From: Varibaculum cambriense
Lineage (GTDB): Bacteria > Actinomycetota > Actinomycetes > Actinomycetales > Actinomycetaceae
Assembly: GCF_022133705.1 (NCBI RefSeq)
Contig: NZ_JAKNHJ010000009.1
Coordinates: 36,748-100,747 of the forward strand
Length of the DNA stretch: 64,000 bases
Direction of reading: 5' to 3'
The position numbers and the translations under genes are program-made. Positions 52,639-63,290 of the stretch are shown piece after piece (the first letter of the stretch is position 1; the number at the start of each line of letters is the position of its first letter). Below the pieces are notes generated by a model, which ran no database searches, had not been told where the DNA came from, and saw only the letters and a list, made by a program, of their open reading frames with translations.

Positions 52639-55600
52639 ATTGCGATCTCCTTTTCGGTTTCCCGGGCAGGTAAATCTTGCCCGACAAGACTAGTTTTTAG
52701 GTATTTATTGCCTCCGAGATTTCCTCCGAGGGCGTTTAGCGGCAACTGGGAATCTGCATACCGCCAGCAATCGCCACCTGTGGTTGGGAACACTGGCAGC
52801 TCTATTAGGGGTGTCAGGTGCGGCCAGAGCGGCTTTGAGACCGGCATCAACGGGGTGAGCTGGTACCAATTTTGCAGGTAGGACACTGATTCTATCGGAT
52901 CATTATCACCGGGGTCTGCACTACCGGGATCGGGGGTAGCCTGCAGGGTCGCCACCTCCACATTGTTTCTACTCAGCCGAGTTCCTTCCGGAACTAACTT
53001 CAGATCTGCCGTAATTGTCCAGGTCTGCCCCGGTTTCAAATCTTTGAGCATAATCACCCAGCCAGATTCGTCAACCATCTGGGTTTGATACTGATAGTCT
53101 GCCAGAGCTGATCCTCCGGATTCTTTCCCCGATACCGAAAGCTCCAAGGAGCTGCTATCCCAGGTATCCAAGCCGGAAACGTCTACTTCTATTACCGTTC
53201 CGGTCTGGGTTCTACTGCTTTCCAGCTCTCTCATATCGGTAATTTGGGGACTCTTTTGTGCTCCGAGATTTGCACTTAGCGGCTTATAGGGACCTTTGTT
53301 ATATTTAAAATCGCAGTTGTATTCGACTTTCAGCCCGGTTCGTGCCCGCGGATCAGTAAATTGGAAAGTTCCATCGTCTGCTACTGGGTTTCCCGCTACC
53401 CTGGTGGGTCTACAGCTTCCGTCATCTCCGACAGGGGTATTCACCCCATTTAAATACACTCTGGCAAGTTTTGATCCCGCGCGCTCTAAAGTAGCACTAA
53501 CTACACTTTCGTTGAAGGAAGCAAAAGTTTCGAATCGGCCAGTACCCGCCGGCCCCGCCTTGGTGTTGACCGCGATAACGGTGAAAGCGTGTTCTCCGCC
53601 AGTAAGGTCTTTAACCTCTAACTTGGTGCCTTTAACTTCCTGGGGACTGCCTCCCGCGACCGTAACCACATAGTGATCAATGGGAGAACCTCCATTAGTA
53701 CTGGGCGCTTCCCAGGTTAGGGTCGCGGTTCCAGCTGTCTTGCCGATGGCGCCTTGCAGGTTTGTGGGGGCACCAGGAGTAACCTCTACCTCTATCGCCG
53801 GAGACGCCCCCGAGGGCTTAGAATCTCCCACTCGGTTGGTGGCAACTACGGTAAAGCTATGAGATTTCCCCGGTTCCAAGCCCGGAAAATCTACTAGTGT
53901 TGCCCGGGAAGTAACCGTTTTCCCAGAAACCGAATCAGTAACTTTGTAACTAGTAATAGGAGTGCCGTTAGCGGCAGGGGCGATCCAGCTAATGGTGGCG
54001 GTAGTGGACTCGCTGATGGTGGCGCTGACTGCCGTAGGAGCATCGGGCACAGACAAAACCCGGATCCGGGCGGTACCGGTTACCTGACGATCTGGATCAC
54101 CACTGGCATCTTGCAAAGTAAAGGAAACCACCAAGTCTCCTTTAAAACTTGCGGCCGGGATAACTTCCAGGTGAGTTCCAGACGCAGAAGCCTGTCCGGC
54201 TCCTTGCACTATGCTCGGTGACCCCACGGTTTTCAAGGGTCTTCCAGGATACGGGTTCGTAGCATAGCGACTTAAATCAATACTGACGCTCTTGCCGGAT
54301 TCGCCCTCTAAATCAATCGCGGTTACCTGGATCAAAGGACGAGTGGAGCTGACTACCCGCACCGGGATTTTCCCGATAGTAGGCCCAGAGCCGTCCTCTA
54401 CCGTGACTTCTATATAGCCGGCATCTCCCTTAGCTTTGCCCGCTTCGGCTGAAACTGAAAGCTGGCTGCCCCGCAAAGATGCCTGAATACCTACGGGAAG
54501 CGCTCCCAGGCGGTAGCGCATTTTTGCGGGGTCGTCCCCATCTTCGTCGCTAACCATATCCGCCAAGTTGACAGTAACCGCGTCGTCACCAGCAGCTACT
54601 TCTATGCGCGTAGGGGTAAAAACTGGCGGGCGATTACTGGAGGGTTTGACCTCGATAGGCAAAGTTAAAGAGGCACTCAGTGCGGAGGAATCGTTGGATT
54701 TGCCGTCACTGACCTGCATTACCAGGGAAGTTTTCCCGAAAAACTCAGGGTTAATACTTACTTGGAAGGAATCGTCTCCGGACATTTTGACTCCGCCTGT
54801 AAACCCGGCACCCAAGGTGATGGCTTTGGCGGAATGAATATGCGGGGTGCGTGCCTTGCGAGTAATCACATAAGACGCTAAATCAACAGTTAAGGTCTCG
54901 CCGGATTTAGCTTTTACGGGGATAGTGTCGGGATCGATATAGGGTTTTTGTTCGGAAACTCCGGGGACATTAACTATAGCGTTAGCGCTTAACCCGTCCT
55001 GGTCAGTGACAGTATAGAGCACCAATTGACGCTGCGAGGGCGCGGGAATCACTAGCTTTTTGCCCTTGACGGTCACTCCATTTTGCTGACAACTAACCGT
55101 CAGCGCAGCTCCATCCCCGTCAGGGTCAATATCATTGGCGAGGACGTCCACTTCGATAGGCTCGCCCACTTTTCTTCCTGCTTCTTTCGCGGTAACGAGG
55201 TCATCGGCGGCCTCGGGGGCTTGCAAAGGGGCAAAGGGGTCTACTTGCACGGTAGCAATGGAGGTATCCTGTCCGCCGCGTCCATCATCGATGGAATATT
55301 CAATCCCGTAAGAATCAGCTTTCTTGGGGGTGGTCAACACTACCGCGTTTTCGCGAGCAGCCACTTGCAGACTGTCCCCCGGACTTTGTAGCGATGCGGC
55401 AATCAGGCTAACCCCGTCACCATCAGGGTCGGTATCGTTAGCGGTTACTGCCACCGCTAGGGGACGGTTCGGCCGTACTCGCACCTGGTCCGGGTTAGCC
55501 TGTGGATTTTGGTTAAGTTTGGCGGCGGGAGCTACCCCTACTTGCACCCGGGCGGTTCCTTGTTTACCGAAGCGATCTTCGACGATATAGGTGAAAGTAT

Positions 55601-58529
55601 CGGTTCCGATTTTCCCTGATATTGGCTGATAGTTGAGCCAACTGGAGCCAATATCAACTATCCCCATCTTGGGGGCATCGGCAATCCCCACTAGGGATAC
55701 TGAGTCTCCATCGGGATCGATATTGGTCAGCTCTACTGGAATCCGGACGGCTTGCCCCGAAATTGCCCGCCCGGTGACTACTCGCGGTTCAGGGGCAGAG
55801 TTATCGGAGGCATTTGCCGGTTTTATTTCTACACTAACCCGCGCACTAGCTTGGTTCTGATTGGTGTCCCTCACCGTATAGGTGGCGTTATATTTTCCGG
55901 CTTTTTTCGCCAGGAAACGTACCTGGTTTCCGGTGACGAAGAACTTTCCGGCTTCCGGTGGAGTGGAGGTGGTTAGTTTCGGGTCGACTTTTAGGGTCAA
56001 TCCCACCGGGGAGCGGTCATTGGCCAGCACATCTACGGTGGCCACATCCCCTACTCTCCCTTTGGCCTCATCTGGTTTCGCGGTGGGGGGCGTAGTTGCC
56101 GACTGAGTGGTTACCGGAATAACCGTAACTACCCCTTCGGCGCTTTCATGCCCATTCGACACCTGGTATTTTAAAGTTTCGGCTTTGGTGAGTCCGCGCG
56201 GAGCCGTAATGTTTAACAGCGAATGATCCATCACGGTTGCCCGCAGTGGCGAGGACGCCCCCACGGTGACCGCCTGGGTGACCAGCACTTCTCCCGCTGG
56301 ATCGGAATCGTTGGCGAGCACATCGGTTAATACCTGCCCGCCTACCGGCAGTACCGCCATATCATCTTCTACCACCGGTTTTCCGCGTTTTCCAGAGGAG
56401 GCGACGTCAACTCGAATAACTCCGGTGGCGGTAGCTGGCCCATCGGAGACCGTATAGGTCAAGTAGTAGATTCCTTCTTGATCCGAACGGAAGGAGAGCG
56501 TTCCGCCCGCCAAATCCGGAGTCACTTGCGGCCCGGTTTGTTCAATATTTACCCCTGCCAGGGTTAAGGGGTCGCCATTGGCATCGGTGTCATTAGCCAG
56601 GGGTCGAATAGTGATGGTGGTTCCGGCTCTAGCGAACGCGATATCTCCGTTAGCTTCCGGAGGCACGTTTCCAGCGGCACGTACATCCACTATCACGCGC
56701 CCTGGAATTTCTTGCCGCCCATCGGAGACCAGTACTTTTACTTCTTTTTTCCCCACCCCACTGGCCTGGTTGCGGATTACCAAGGTGCCTTCTTGCCGGT
56801 ATTCCACCTGGTTATCTCCGTTAGAGGAAGCACCCGACAAAAATACCGGGTCTCCATCGGGATCCGAAAATGCCGGGAGCGCGTTGTACTCGATTTGCTT
56901 TCCGGATTCGACTACTACCGTGGGTACCCGTTTTTGAACTGGCGCGGAGTTTTTTGGCTCCGGGGTGACATTCACGGTTACATTGGCGGTATCGACACCT
57001 CCGCGACCATCCTTCGCCTGGTAGGTAAATTTAATAGTTCCGGAGGCGGCGGCTGGCAGTTCTATGCGCAGCGCTGCTCCTGAGCGTACGGGTTTTACTT
57101 CACCTTGGCTTACCTGTCCTAGCACTTCGGCGGTTAGTAAATCTCCATCGGTATCAGAATCGTTTTCCAATACCGGTATCGTAGTTATTTTCCCTGGTCG
57201 CGCCCCAAAACTATCGTCACGTGCCACCGGCGGGGTGTTTTCTTTTTGCCGATCTTTTTGCGCTATCTGTTCGGTTATCTGGGGAGAATCTTCTCGTTCT
57301 TCCTCTTTTTTCAACATGGTAGAGATCTCGTCCCAGTTATCTACCAGTTCCATGTTTTTGTCAGCTAACCATACTGCCCCATCGGTGGTGTCATTTAGCA
57401 CCACTAGATCACGGTTCTTGCGAAACACCGGGGTCTTGGCGGTTTTCAGTCGCTCGAGTTCTTGGGTGGGGCGATAAACCTTTCCAGCGCATTCACGCAC
57501 AAATTTTCCGCTCCCCGCCCAGGCTCCATACACGCACTGAGCTTTTACTGCTGGCCTAGCTGGTTTACCCGCGCTGCCTCCGGAAGGAATCTCCCGGGTA
57601 GATCCGCTATTTAGATCCACTTTTATCAATTTGTCTTGGTCTGCCAGCAGTGCGTAGGGCTTTGCCGGCCCGGATTCTTGCAGCGCCAACTGAGAACCGG
57701 CCACTTTTATTCTTTTTCCACTGGGCAGGAAAAGTACCCCTTGGGAACTATCGAAGGCTACTGCTTGTTTGCCAATTCCTGCCACTTGTAACTGCGCATT
57801 AACTGGAATTTGCGGTATTTCTATCCGTTCATCTTTCCAGAGTTTTCCCTCTTTGGTAACGGTGACTAGTTCTTTGGTGGTTGGGGAAGCCAGGAAGAAC
57901 GCTCCAGAGTCCCCGCCTGCTAACTGGGCTCCCCGCAGGGATCGCACGGTAGCCTTAGCTCGAGTGCGCTCTTGGGACAATATGTCTTCGCCGCTCCAAA
58001 GTAGGCCGGCTTCCGGGTCTAGGATCGCCAAGTTTGTCCCCGATTGGGCTATCTGCTCACCTTTATCCAGGGAAGAGGAAGTCTCCAGACGCACCTTCTT
58101 AGGGTCAATTTTGGCGACTTCGCTGGCGGCCTGGTTCTGGAAATTTACATTTTCGCCCGCCTGAGTGACGTCAAAATCTCCCGCTTTGGATCGCACCGCC
58201 CCATCCAGGGTGCGCGCCGGAAAGTTCAAGTGTCCCACTAGATGCTGGGATTGATTGGTTACCCAAATTCCGCCATCATTTAAATCCACCTGCGCCCGAG
58301 TAATACCGGGGTGCTGCCAGGCAAGATAGACAAGTACTAGGCTGAGCACAGTTACTACCGCCAGGGATACTTTACGCATCCGTGCCCGCACTTGCGCGTT
58401 CTTTTGCCTACGCGCGCGAAAACTGGAGTACCCGGTGGTACTGATTTGTCGGACACTCGAGTCACTGTGGCCGCCCTGCTCACGGGAAGTTCCTCGTAAG
58501 CCTGAAAGGCTTCTGCCCGCTCTGGCCAC
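52635..58529 (-). CDS. Giant membrane-anchored surface protein with Ig-like and FnIII repeats
   Basis: 1964 residues. A basic cytoplasmic start is followed by one membrane helix (about 52-70) with no signal cleavage site, so the rest is outside. Residues about 75-400 look like beta-propeller-type strands. From about 430 to 1560 come some eleven cadherin/Big_9-like repeats, recognised by recurring ANDxDPDGD and Pro-rich joints. Two fibronectin type III domains follow ([10 protein letters not shown] and [10 protein letters not shown]). No sortase motif is present. The start GTG 58529 follows AGAGGG; a start at 58379 would shorten only the basic tail. Adhesin or wall-anchored scaffold role inferred from repeats. 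Confidence 0.88.
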
Positions 58530-58847
58530 GCCTCGCCCTCTTTCTATTACCGGCTTGCCAGGCGAGCCGCTGTGCCTGCAACCATAGTCGGCGCACCAGC
58601 TGTCGCTTACTGACGAAGCAACTTACCTGCAAGTGAATATCCATTAATGATTGTACTAAATTCGCGGGCGCTTGCGCCGCTGGTATCCAATTTTTAGGTG
58701 GCGCTATCAGTCTCCGCTTGTCTTTTCTCTTGACTGCCTGAGAAAGACTAAGACACCTGATATTTAGGACATCGCAGACCGTAATATAGGTGCTAGTGGT
58801 TATTTTTAGCGGTTGTATTCCCCACCTCATCAACATAAAATGAAACC
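58530..58847. other. Divergent intergenic stretch between two surface-protein genes
   Basis: 318 bases with no supported gene. It must hold the minus-strand promoter of the giant surface protein and, at its right end, the plus-strand promoter of the sortase-anchored protein (annotated separately). The minus-strand frame reaching 58836 is the antisense continuation and has no start signal. Confidence 0.6.
58813..58841 (+). promoter_or_regulatory. Promoter placing transcription start on the ATG
   Basis: -35 box TTGTAT (58813-58818), 17-base spacer, -10 box TAAAAT (58836-58841). The ATG is at 58848, seven bases after the -10 box, where transcription would begin. No Shine-Dalgarno is present, so the message is predicted to be leaderless. 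Confidence 0.6.
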
Positions 58848-61424
58848 ATGCTAATGAAGAAAAAAGTTTCCTCCGTTTTTCAGTTCCTAGCTACTCTCGC
58901 CACCCTTGCAGTGATTGTGGCGCTAGGGTCAACCAATCCGGCAGCAGCCGAAGACGTAACCACCTGGGACGACCTGGTAGCTAAAGCCAATTCCCTCACT
59001 TCCGGGCAGCATGAGCTGACGGTTACCGGGAACCTCACCTTGGATGAGCAGGCAAAACCACTGGTAGTTTCCGAGGGCGCAGAGCTAACCCTTAAGGGGG
59101 CGGGCACAATAACCGGCTCTAACTTACCGGCAGTGGAAGTTAAATCCGGCGGGAAACTGAACCTGGCGGGCCCCTCCTTCATCAAAACGCAGTTCACGGT
59201 AAACGGAGACCTAAACTTTAGCGCCGGTTCTATTCACGATTCCGACCCTGCCGGCCCGGTCATCTTTGTTAATGGTGGCACTTTCACCATGAGTGACACC
59301 GCCGACTTCTCTAAGAACACCACTCCAGAAAAGAAGGTAGCTAACGCTACTACTCCCGAAGGTGTCGATATCCAAAAACTAGCCCCCATCACCGTCTATA
59401 ACGGGACGGCCACTATCAATGGTGGAACCATTAAGGCAAATCAAGGCCTCCAGAAAGGCGGAGCTCTGGGAGTTTGGGGTAGTAAAGAAAAACCTGCCTA
59501 CCTAATCATTAAGGACGGCGAATTTGCTGAGAACAGCGTTCAGCATTCAAGACTTAACGGCTTTGGCGGTGCCTTCTTTAGTGAAAACGCCAATGTGAAC
59601 ATCTCCGGCGGAAATATCCATCACAACTTCACCGAGCGCGGAGGCGCGCTATTTGCCGCAAACAGTACACTGACGGTGAATGGTGTAAACCTACATGATA
59701 ATCAGGCTAGCCACGAATACGGCGGTCAAGGCGGCGCCCTTTATTTAGATAGATCCAAGACTCAGATTTCGGGCGGTACTTTCAAAAACAACAGTGCTTT
59801 AGGAAATGATTATTCTTTCCATGCGAACGGTCCGGGCGGAGCTATCTACGCAGATGGAGGCAACATTACCATCAATGGCGGATCGTTCACCGGCAATACT
59901 GCGGGTTCCTCCGGAGGCGCTATCGCCTTTGGTGGTAAAGCGGAAGCGACAATTAACGCCGCTTATTTCTCGGAGAACAAATCCGCAGGCTTTTACGGTG
60001 GTGGTGCCATCTACAACGATAGTTCCACAAAACTAACAATTAATAATGCGTTGGTTAGAAATAATTCCTTTAAGAATTTGATACTTATCGGAGCTGGAAA
60101 TCACCCACCCAGTGTCCAAGGTGGCGGGGTTTGGAATTGCCCTACTGGCCACACCACCTTGAACATCACTCAGGGAGCAGCTCTTTTCGAAAATAGGACA
60201 GCCGATGTGGAGAAGAGCAAGGAGTACAAGGGAGCCGGTGACGACTTTGCCAGCGTCACTGAGCATTCTGCTGGCGAGCCTCCGGAGGGGAAACCCGTTT
60301 CCATTAGCCCTCGGATGCTAGGAGGCGGGCAGCGCCTCTGGTATCAGGATGGATCTATTTATGGAAAACACCTCGACTGGGATCCTCCACGCGAGCCTCG
60401 CTATAAAGATAGCGGCGAGGGCAAACTCATGCCTTATGACACGGCGATCAATGAAAACAAAGCTTTCAAGTCGGTTCCCAGTGAAGATTCTAAGAAACTC
60501 GCTGAGAAACTCGCCCGAGTAGTGATCGAAAATAATACTGCTACTGGTGTAGGCATCAGTGGCGGAGGGATAGCCAATAATGGTCAGCTGTTCTTCGGCA
60601 CCTCAGACAGGTGGAAACTCCAGGTCAAGAAGGCATGGGAAGGCGATGACCCACAGCAGCGTCCCACGAAGATTAACCTTGATATTTTGGTTGGCGGTTT
60701 CCAGGTTGACCAGGTAGAACTGAGCAAAGAAAACAACTGGACAGCCGCGGTCGAAAACTTCCCCGATCCCGATACCCTGATTGATGCCAAGACCGGGAAG
60801 AAACTACCGATCACCTTCAGAGAACATGACGGAAACGGCAAACAGCTAGATGGCTACCAGTTGGCAGTAACCGATGAGTCCAAAGACGAAGCCACCAATA
60901 CCTACACAGTCTCGGTAGTCAACAAAATGACCACCGAGGTGGAAGTAACCAAGAAGTGGGCAAACCCGGATGGCACTTGCGCCGCGGCCACCCAAATCGA
61001 GGTAAAGCTGCTAGCAAACGGGCAGGACACTGGGAAGAAACTACTGCTAACTGCCGCTAACTCTTGGGAAGGCAAATTCACCGACCTGCCAAAGTATATT
61101 GACGGTAAACTCGCTGAATACACCATTTCCGAGGTAGAGGTAAAAGGATACCGCAGTGAAATTATGGGAGATGCTACCGGAGGGTTCTTGATTACTAACA
61201 AGTGTACGGTTCCGCCCTCGGACATCACTCCCCCGCCTCCATCGCAAACTACCCCACCTAGCACCACTACCCCGCCTCCACCAGGAGACACCCCTCCGCC
61301 CCCGCACAGCAAGACTCCCCCGCTGCCTCCTACCGGCTCTGAAATCAGCGTCGCCTTGGGGCTAGGGATCTTGGCGCTAGCAAGCGGAGTAGTCATGATG
61401 CGCCGCCGCGTCGCCAAGCAATAA
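58848..61424 (+). CDS. Sortase-anchored surface protein: beta-helix plus Cna_B domains
   Basis: 858 residues. Signal peptide 1-35 (ending AAAED). Residues about 40-590 are Gly/Asn-rich repeats of the GGAxxA-NxS-xxxGGxF type, as in right-handed parallel beta-helices of the pectate-lyase or Pmp class. Two Cna_B-type domains follow (about 588-690 with VKKAWEGDD and 695-790 with VEVTKKWANPDG), then a Pro/Thr-rich wall-spanning segment. The sorting signal is LPPTG at 826-830, a hydrophobic helix and MRRRVAKQ. It is expected to be linked to the wall by sortase. Adhesion is inferred. No sortase gene lies nearby. Confidence 0.92.
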   Translation: MLMKKKVSSVFQFLATLATLAVIVALGSTNPAAAEDVTTWDDLVAKANSLTSGQHELTVTGNLTLDEQAKPLVVSEGAELTLKGAGTITGSNLPAVEVKSGGKLNLAGPSFIKTQFTVNGDLNFSAGSIHDSDPAGPVIFVNGGTFTMSDTADFSKNTTPEKKVANATTPEGVDIQKLAPITVYNGTATINGGTIKANQGLQKGGALGVWGSKEKPAYLIIKDGEFAENSVQHSRLNGFGGAFFSENANVNISGGNIHHNFTERGGALFAANSTLTVNGVNLHDNQASHEYGGQGGALYLDRSKTQISGGTFKNNSALGNDYSFHANGPGGAIYADGGNITINGGSFTGNTAGSSGGAIAFGGKAEATINAAYFSENKSAGFYGGGAIYNDSSTKLTINNALVRNNSFKNLILIGAGNHPPSVQGGGVWNCPTGHTTLNITQGAALFENRTADVEKSKEYKGAGDDFASVTEHSAGEPPEGKPVSISPRMLGGGQRLWYQDGSIYGKHLDWDPPREPRYKDSGEGKLMPYDTAINENKAFKSVPSEDSKKLAEKLARVVIENNTATGVGISGGGIANNGQLFFGTSDRWKLQVKKAWEGDDPQQRPTKINLDILVGGFQVDQVELSKENNWTAAVENFPDPDTLIDAKTGKKLPITFREHDGNGKQLDGYQLAVTDESKDEATNTYTVSVVNKMTTEVEVTKKWANPDGTCAAATQIEVKLLANGQDTGKKLLLTAANSWEGKFTDLPKYIDGKLAEYTISEVEVKGYRSEIMGDATGGFLITNKCTVPPSDITPPPPSQTTPPSTTTPPPPGDTPPPPHSKTPPLPPTGSEISVALGLGILALASGVVMMRRRVAKQ

Positions 61425-61506
61425 ATAGACACGCGGATACGGTAAGTCATTTAGGTCTTAGCCTTCACCGGTAAAGACCCCTAAAGTGACTCCCGCACTC
61501 TCGCAA

Positions 61507-61549
61507 AAGTAGCGGCTATCTAAGGGAAATCCCTAGGTAGCCGCTACTT
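61507..61549 (+). terminator. Terminator of the sortase-anchored protein gene
   Basis: AAGTAGCGGCTA (61507-61518) pairs perfectly with TAGCCGCTACTT (61538-61549), with a smaller imperfect hairpin in the loop, followed by AGTTTTCTTCC. It lies 83 bases after the stop. Confidence 0.8.
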
Positions 61550-61657
61550 AGTTTTCTTCCCGGACTGAATTTAACCGTTACCGGTACTACCGGGTATCAC
61601 TGGGGCTGGTCAAGTTTAGTCACTTTCACCGGCACTTTAATCGCCCTCCCCAGGCGA

Positions 61658-62905
61658 CTAAACGCTCCACAGTGTCGAGATAGGCATTGCCCACAGCCCC
61701 GGTCCCATCGGTAGGGATTCTTTTCCGGCATACAGCAGGATTCCACAGCGAAACTTATTACCGGCTAACTTTTGTAAGTGACGCAATCCAGAAAAATCTT
61801 TGCCCTGCAAACTGACTGCCGCCTTGACCTCTACCCCTACTACCTCGCGACTGCGTGACTCCATAACCAAATCGACCTCTTTCCCGGTAGAGTCCCGGAA
61901 GTGGAACAAGTTAAAAGGTACCGCTGACCACTCTCGTTGTTTCAAAAGTTCAGTGGCTACGAAAGATTCCAGTAGCCCACCGGTAAAGGAACTGGAAATC
62001 TGCATTTCTAGAGACTCGGCATCTACCCCTACCGAGCTGGCAGCCATCGCAGGATCTTGCAGGAAAACTTTTGGCTTCGAAATCACTCGCCTGGTTAGAT
62101 TAGTACCCCAAGCTGGTAATACATCAATCAAGAACACGTCCTTTAAAGCATTAAGATACCCGGGAAGGCTGCGCTCTGGAATGTTCAGCTCCCTGCCAAC
62201 GTGCGCCGCAACAAATTCTGAGGATCCCTGCGAGGCAATTTTTCTCAGCAAGAGGCGCAGTCGATCCGGATACTGAATCCCGTACAATTCGGTAGCATCC
62301 TTGGTTAATACCCGTTCCACATACGCTTGAACCCAGCGGTCACGCCGCCGAGGAGTAGCCTCGGCGATTTCGGGGAAAGAGGATTCGGTAACCAGGCTTA
62401 AATAGTCACCGCGTTCCAGGTCGGACGCTGGTATTAGAGGGTGCGAATTCCAGGCATTTGCCGCAAAATCTTCTTTAAAACCCACGCGTTCTCCCCGGCT
62501 AAAACCGCGTAAAAGTAGAGTTTCCGCCCGCCCTGCTAGCGATTCCTCCGCTCCTTTCAGATTCATCAGGTTTGAAGACCCGGTGATAATGAACCGTCCA
62601 GGCCGACGATTTTCATCAACTGCTGCCTTGATTGCACGAAAAAGTGCTGGCACTCGTTGGATTTCGTCGATTGCCACGGTTCCTTCCGGGAACTGGCGCA
62701 CAAAACCGTCAGGATCCGCCTGTGCGGCCTGTAAGGTCGCGGCGTTATCCAAGTTGAGTAAGCGATGACTCCGATTTTGTAGCAGTTGAGTTACTAGGGT
62801 GCTCTTGCCCACCTGGCGAGCACCCGATACTGTCAGCACTGGAGTGTCACTTAAAATTTCTTCAGCTAACACTCTTGCATTTCGTGGAATCATATCGGCA
62901 ACCAT
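61658..62905 (-). CDS. AAA ATPase with DUF4143 C-terminal domain
   Basis: 415 residues. Walker A is GARQVGKSTLV (28-38) and Walker B is TVAIDEIQRVP. The sensor segment FIITGSSN and GRAETLLLRGFS are typical of the AAA_14 family. The C-terminal DUF4143 half ends with a PD-(D/E)xK-like core, KEVDLVMES then VGVEVKAAV. Such proteins are scattered accessory genes of unknown function, sometimes linked to defence or toxin-antitoxin loci. ATG 62905 has no ribosome site, but TAAAAT lies six bases before it, so leaderless expression is likely. A repeat array lies just upstream. Confidence 0.9.
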   Translation of the reverse strand: MVADMIPRNARVLAEEILSDTPVLTVSGARQVGKSTLVTQLLQNRSHRLLNLDNAATLQAAQADPDGFVRQFPEGTVAIDEIQRVPALFRAIKAAVDENRRPGRFIITGSSNLMNLKGAEESLAGRAETLLLRGFSRGERVGFKEDFAANAWNSHPLIPASDLERGDYLSLVTESSFPEIAEATPRRRDRWVQAYVERVLTKDATELYGIQYPDRLRLLLRKIASQGSSEFVAAHVGRELNIPERSLPGYLNALKDVFLIDVLPAWGTNLTRRVISKPKVFLQDPAMAASSVGVDAESLEMQISSSFTGGLLESFVATELLKQREWSAVPFNLFHFRDSTGKEVDLVMESRSREVVGVEVKAAVSLQGKDFSGLRHLQKLAGNKFRCGILLYAGKESLPMGPGLWAMPISTLWSV

Positions 62906-62947
62906 GAAACGATTTTAGCACGTTATTGAGATTTAGACGGCATTTCA

Positions 62948-63027
62948 TTGCGGTTTTACAGTCAATCCGTTGCGGTTTTGCAGTGTATCTGTTGCGGTTT
63001 TACAGGGCAGCCACTGCGGTTCTACAA
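62948..63027. repeat. Four 14-bp direct repeats with a 22-bp period
   Basis: TTGCGGTTTTACAG occurs at 62948, TTGCGGTTTTGCAG at 62970, TTGCGGTTTTACAG at 62992 and a weaker CTGCGGTTCTACAA at 63014. The eight-base spacers are unrelated in sequence. A 22-base period is about two turns of DNA, so proteins bound at each repeat would lie on one face. The array starts about 43 bases upstream of the DUF4143 ATPase start, next to a -10 box without a -35 box. Confidence 0.75.
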
Positions 63028-63044
63028 CGGGCGCAAATATCCCT

Positions 63045-63107
63045 TCGCCCTCCCCAGGCAACTAAAGCACCATTTAATCCGCCTCTTAGTCTCGCGCGGG
63101 AGGGCGA
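63045..63107. repeat. Inverted repeat with a partner copy beside the ATPase stop
   Basis: TCGCCCTCCC at 63045 and GGGAGGGCGA ending near 63107 are inverted copies, with AACTAA and TTAGT further inside. The left arm with its extension, TCGCCCTCCCCAGGCAACTA, recurs with one change at 61641-61662 across the ATPase stop codon. The two copies thus flank the DUF4143 gene in direct orientation. Confidence 0.5.
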
Positions 63108-63290
63108 TTTTGCACCTGGAGGGCGACAACGTCACCCTCACACTACCGCTGCCACCAGCACGGAAAGATTTGGAAAAACGCTACCCAATCCGGAAAGCCG
63201 CGAGGAACAAAGCAAGAGCCTCTAACCCCCGGGCGATAAGCCCTGGTTGGCATCGACAGCGCACTTATCTGAGGGGACTTGATACATGTG

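Larger units (their letters stand above)
62906..63290. other. Gene-free stretch with repeat array and inverted repeats
   Basis: 385 bases without a supported gene; plus-strand open frames here have no start signals and would translate the repeats. It holds a -10 box (62912-62917, minus strand), the 22-bp-period array, and an inverted repeat from 63045 whose left arm also occurs at 61641. Confidence 0.65.

Noticed and set aside
61641-61662. Second intrinsic terminator at the DUF4143 stop
   Set aside because: GTTTAGTC/GACTAAAC pairing is weak and lies across the stop codon without a T run.
62948-63027. CRISPR array
   Set aside because: Repeats are 14 bases and spacers 8 bases, far below CRISPR dimensions, and no cas gene is present.
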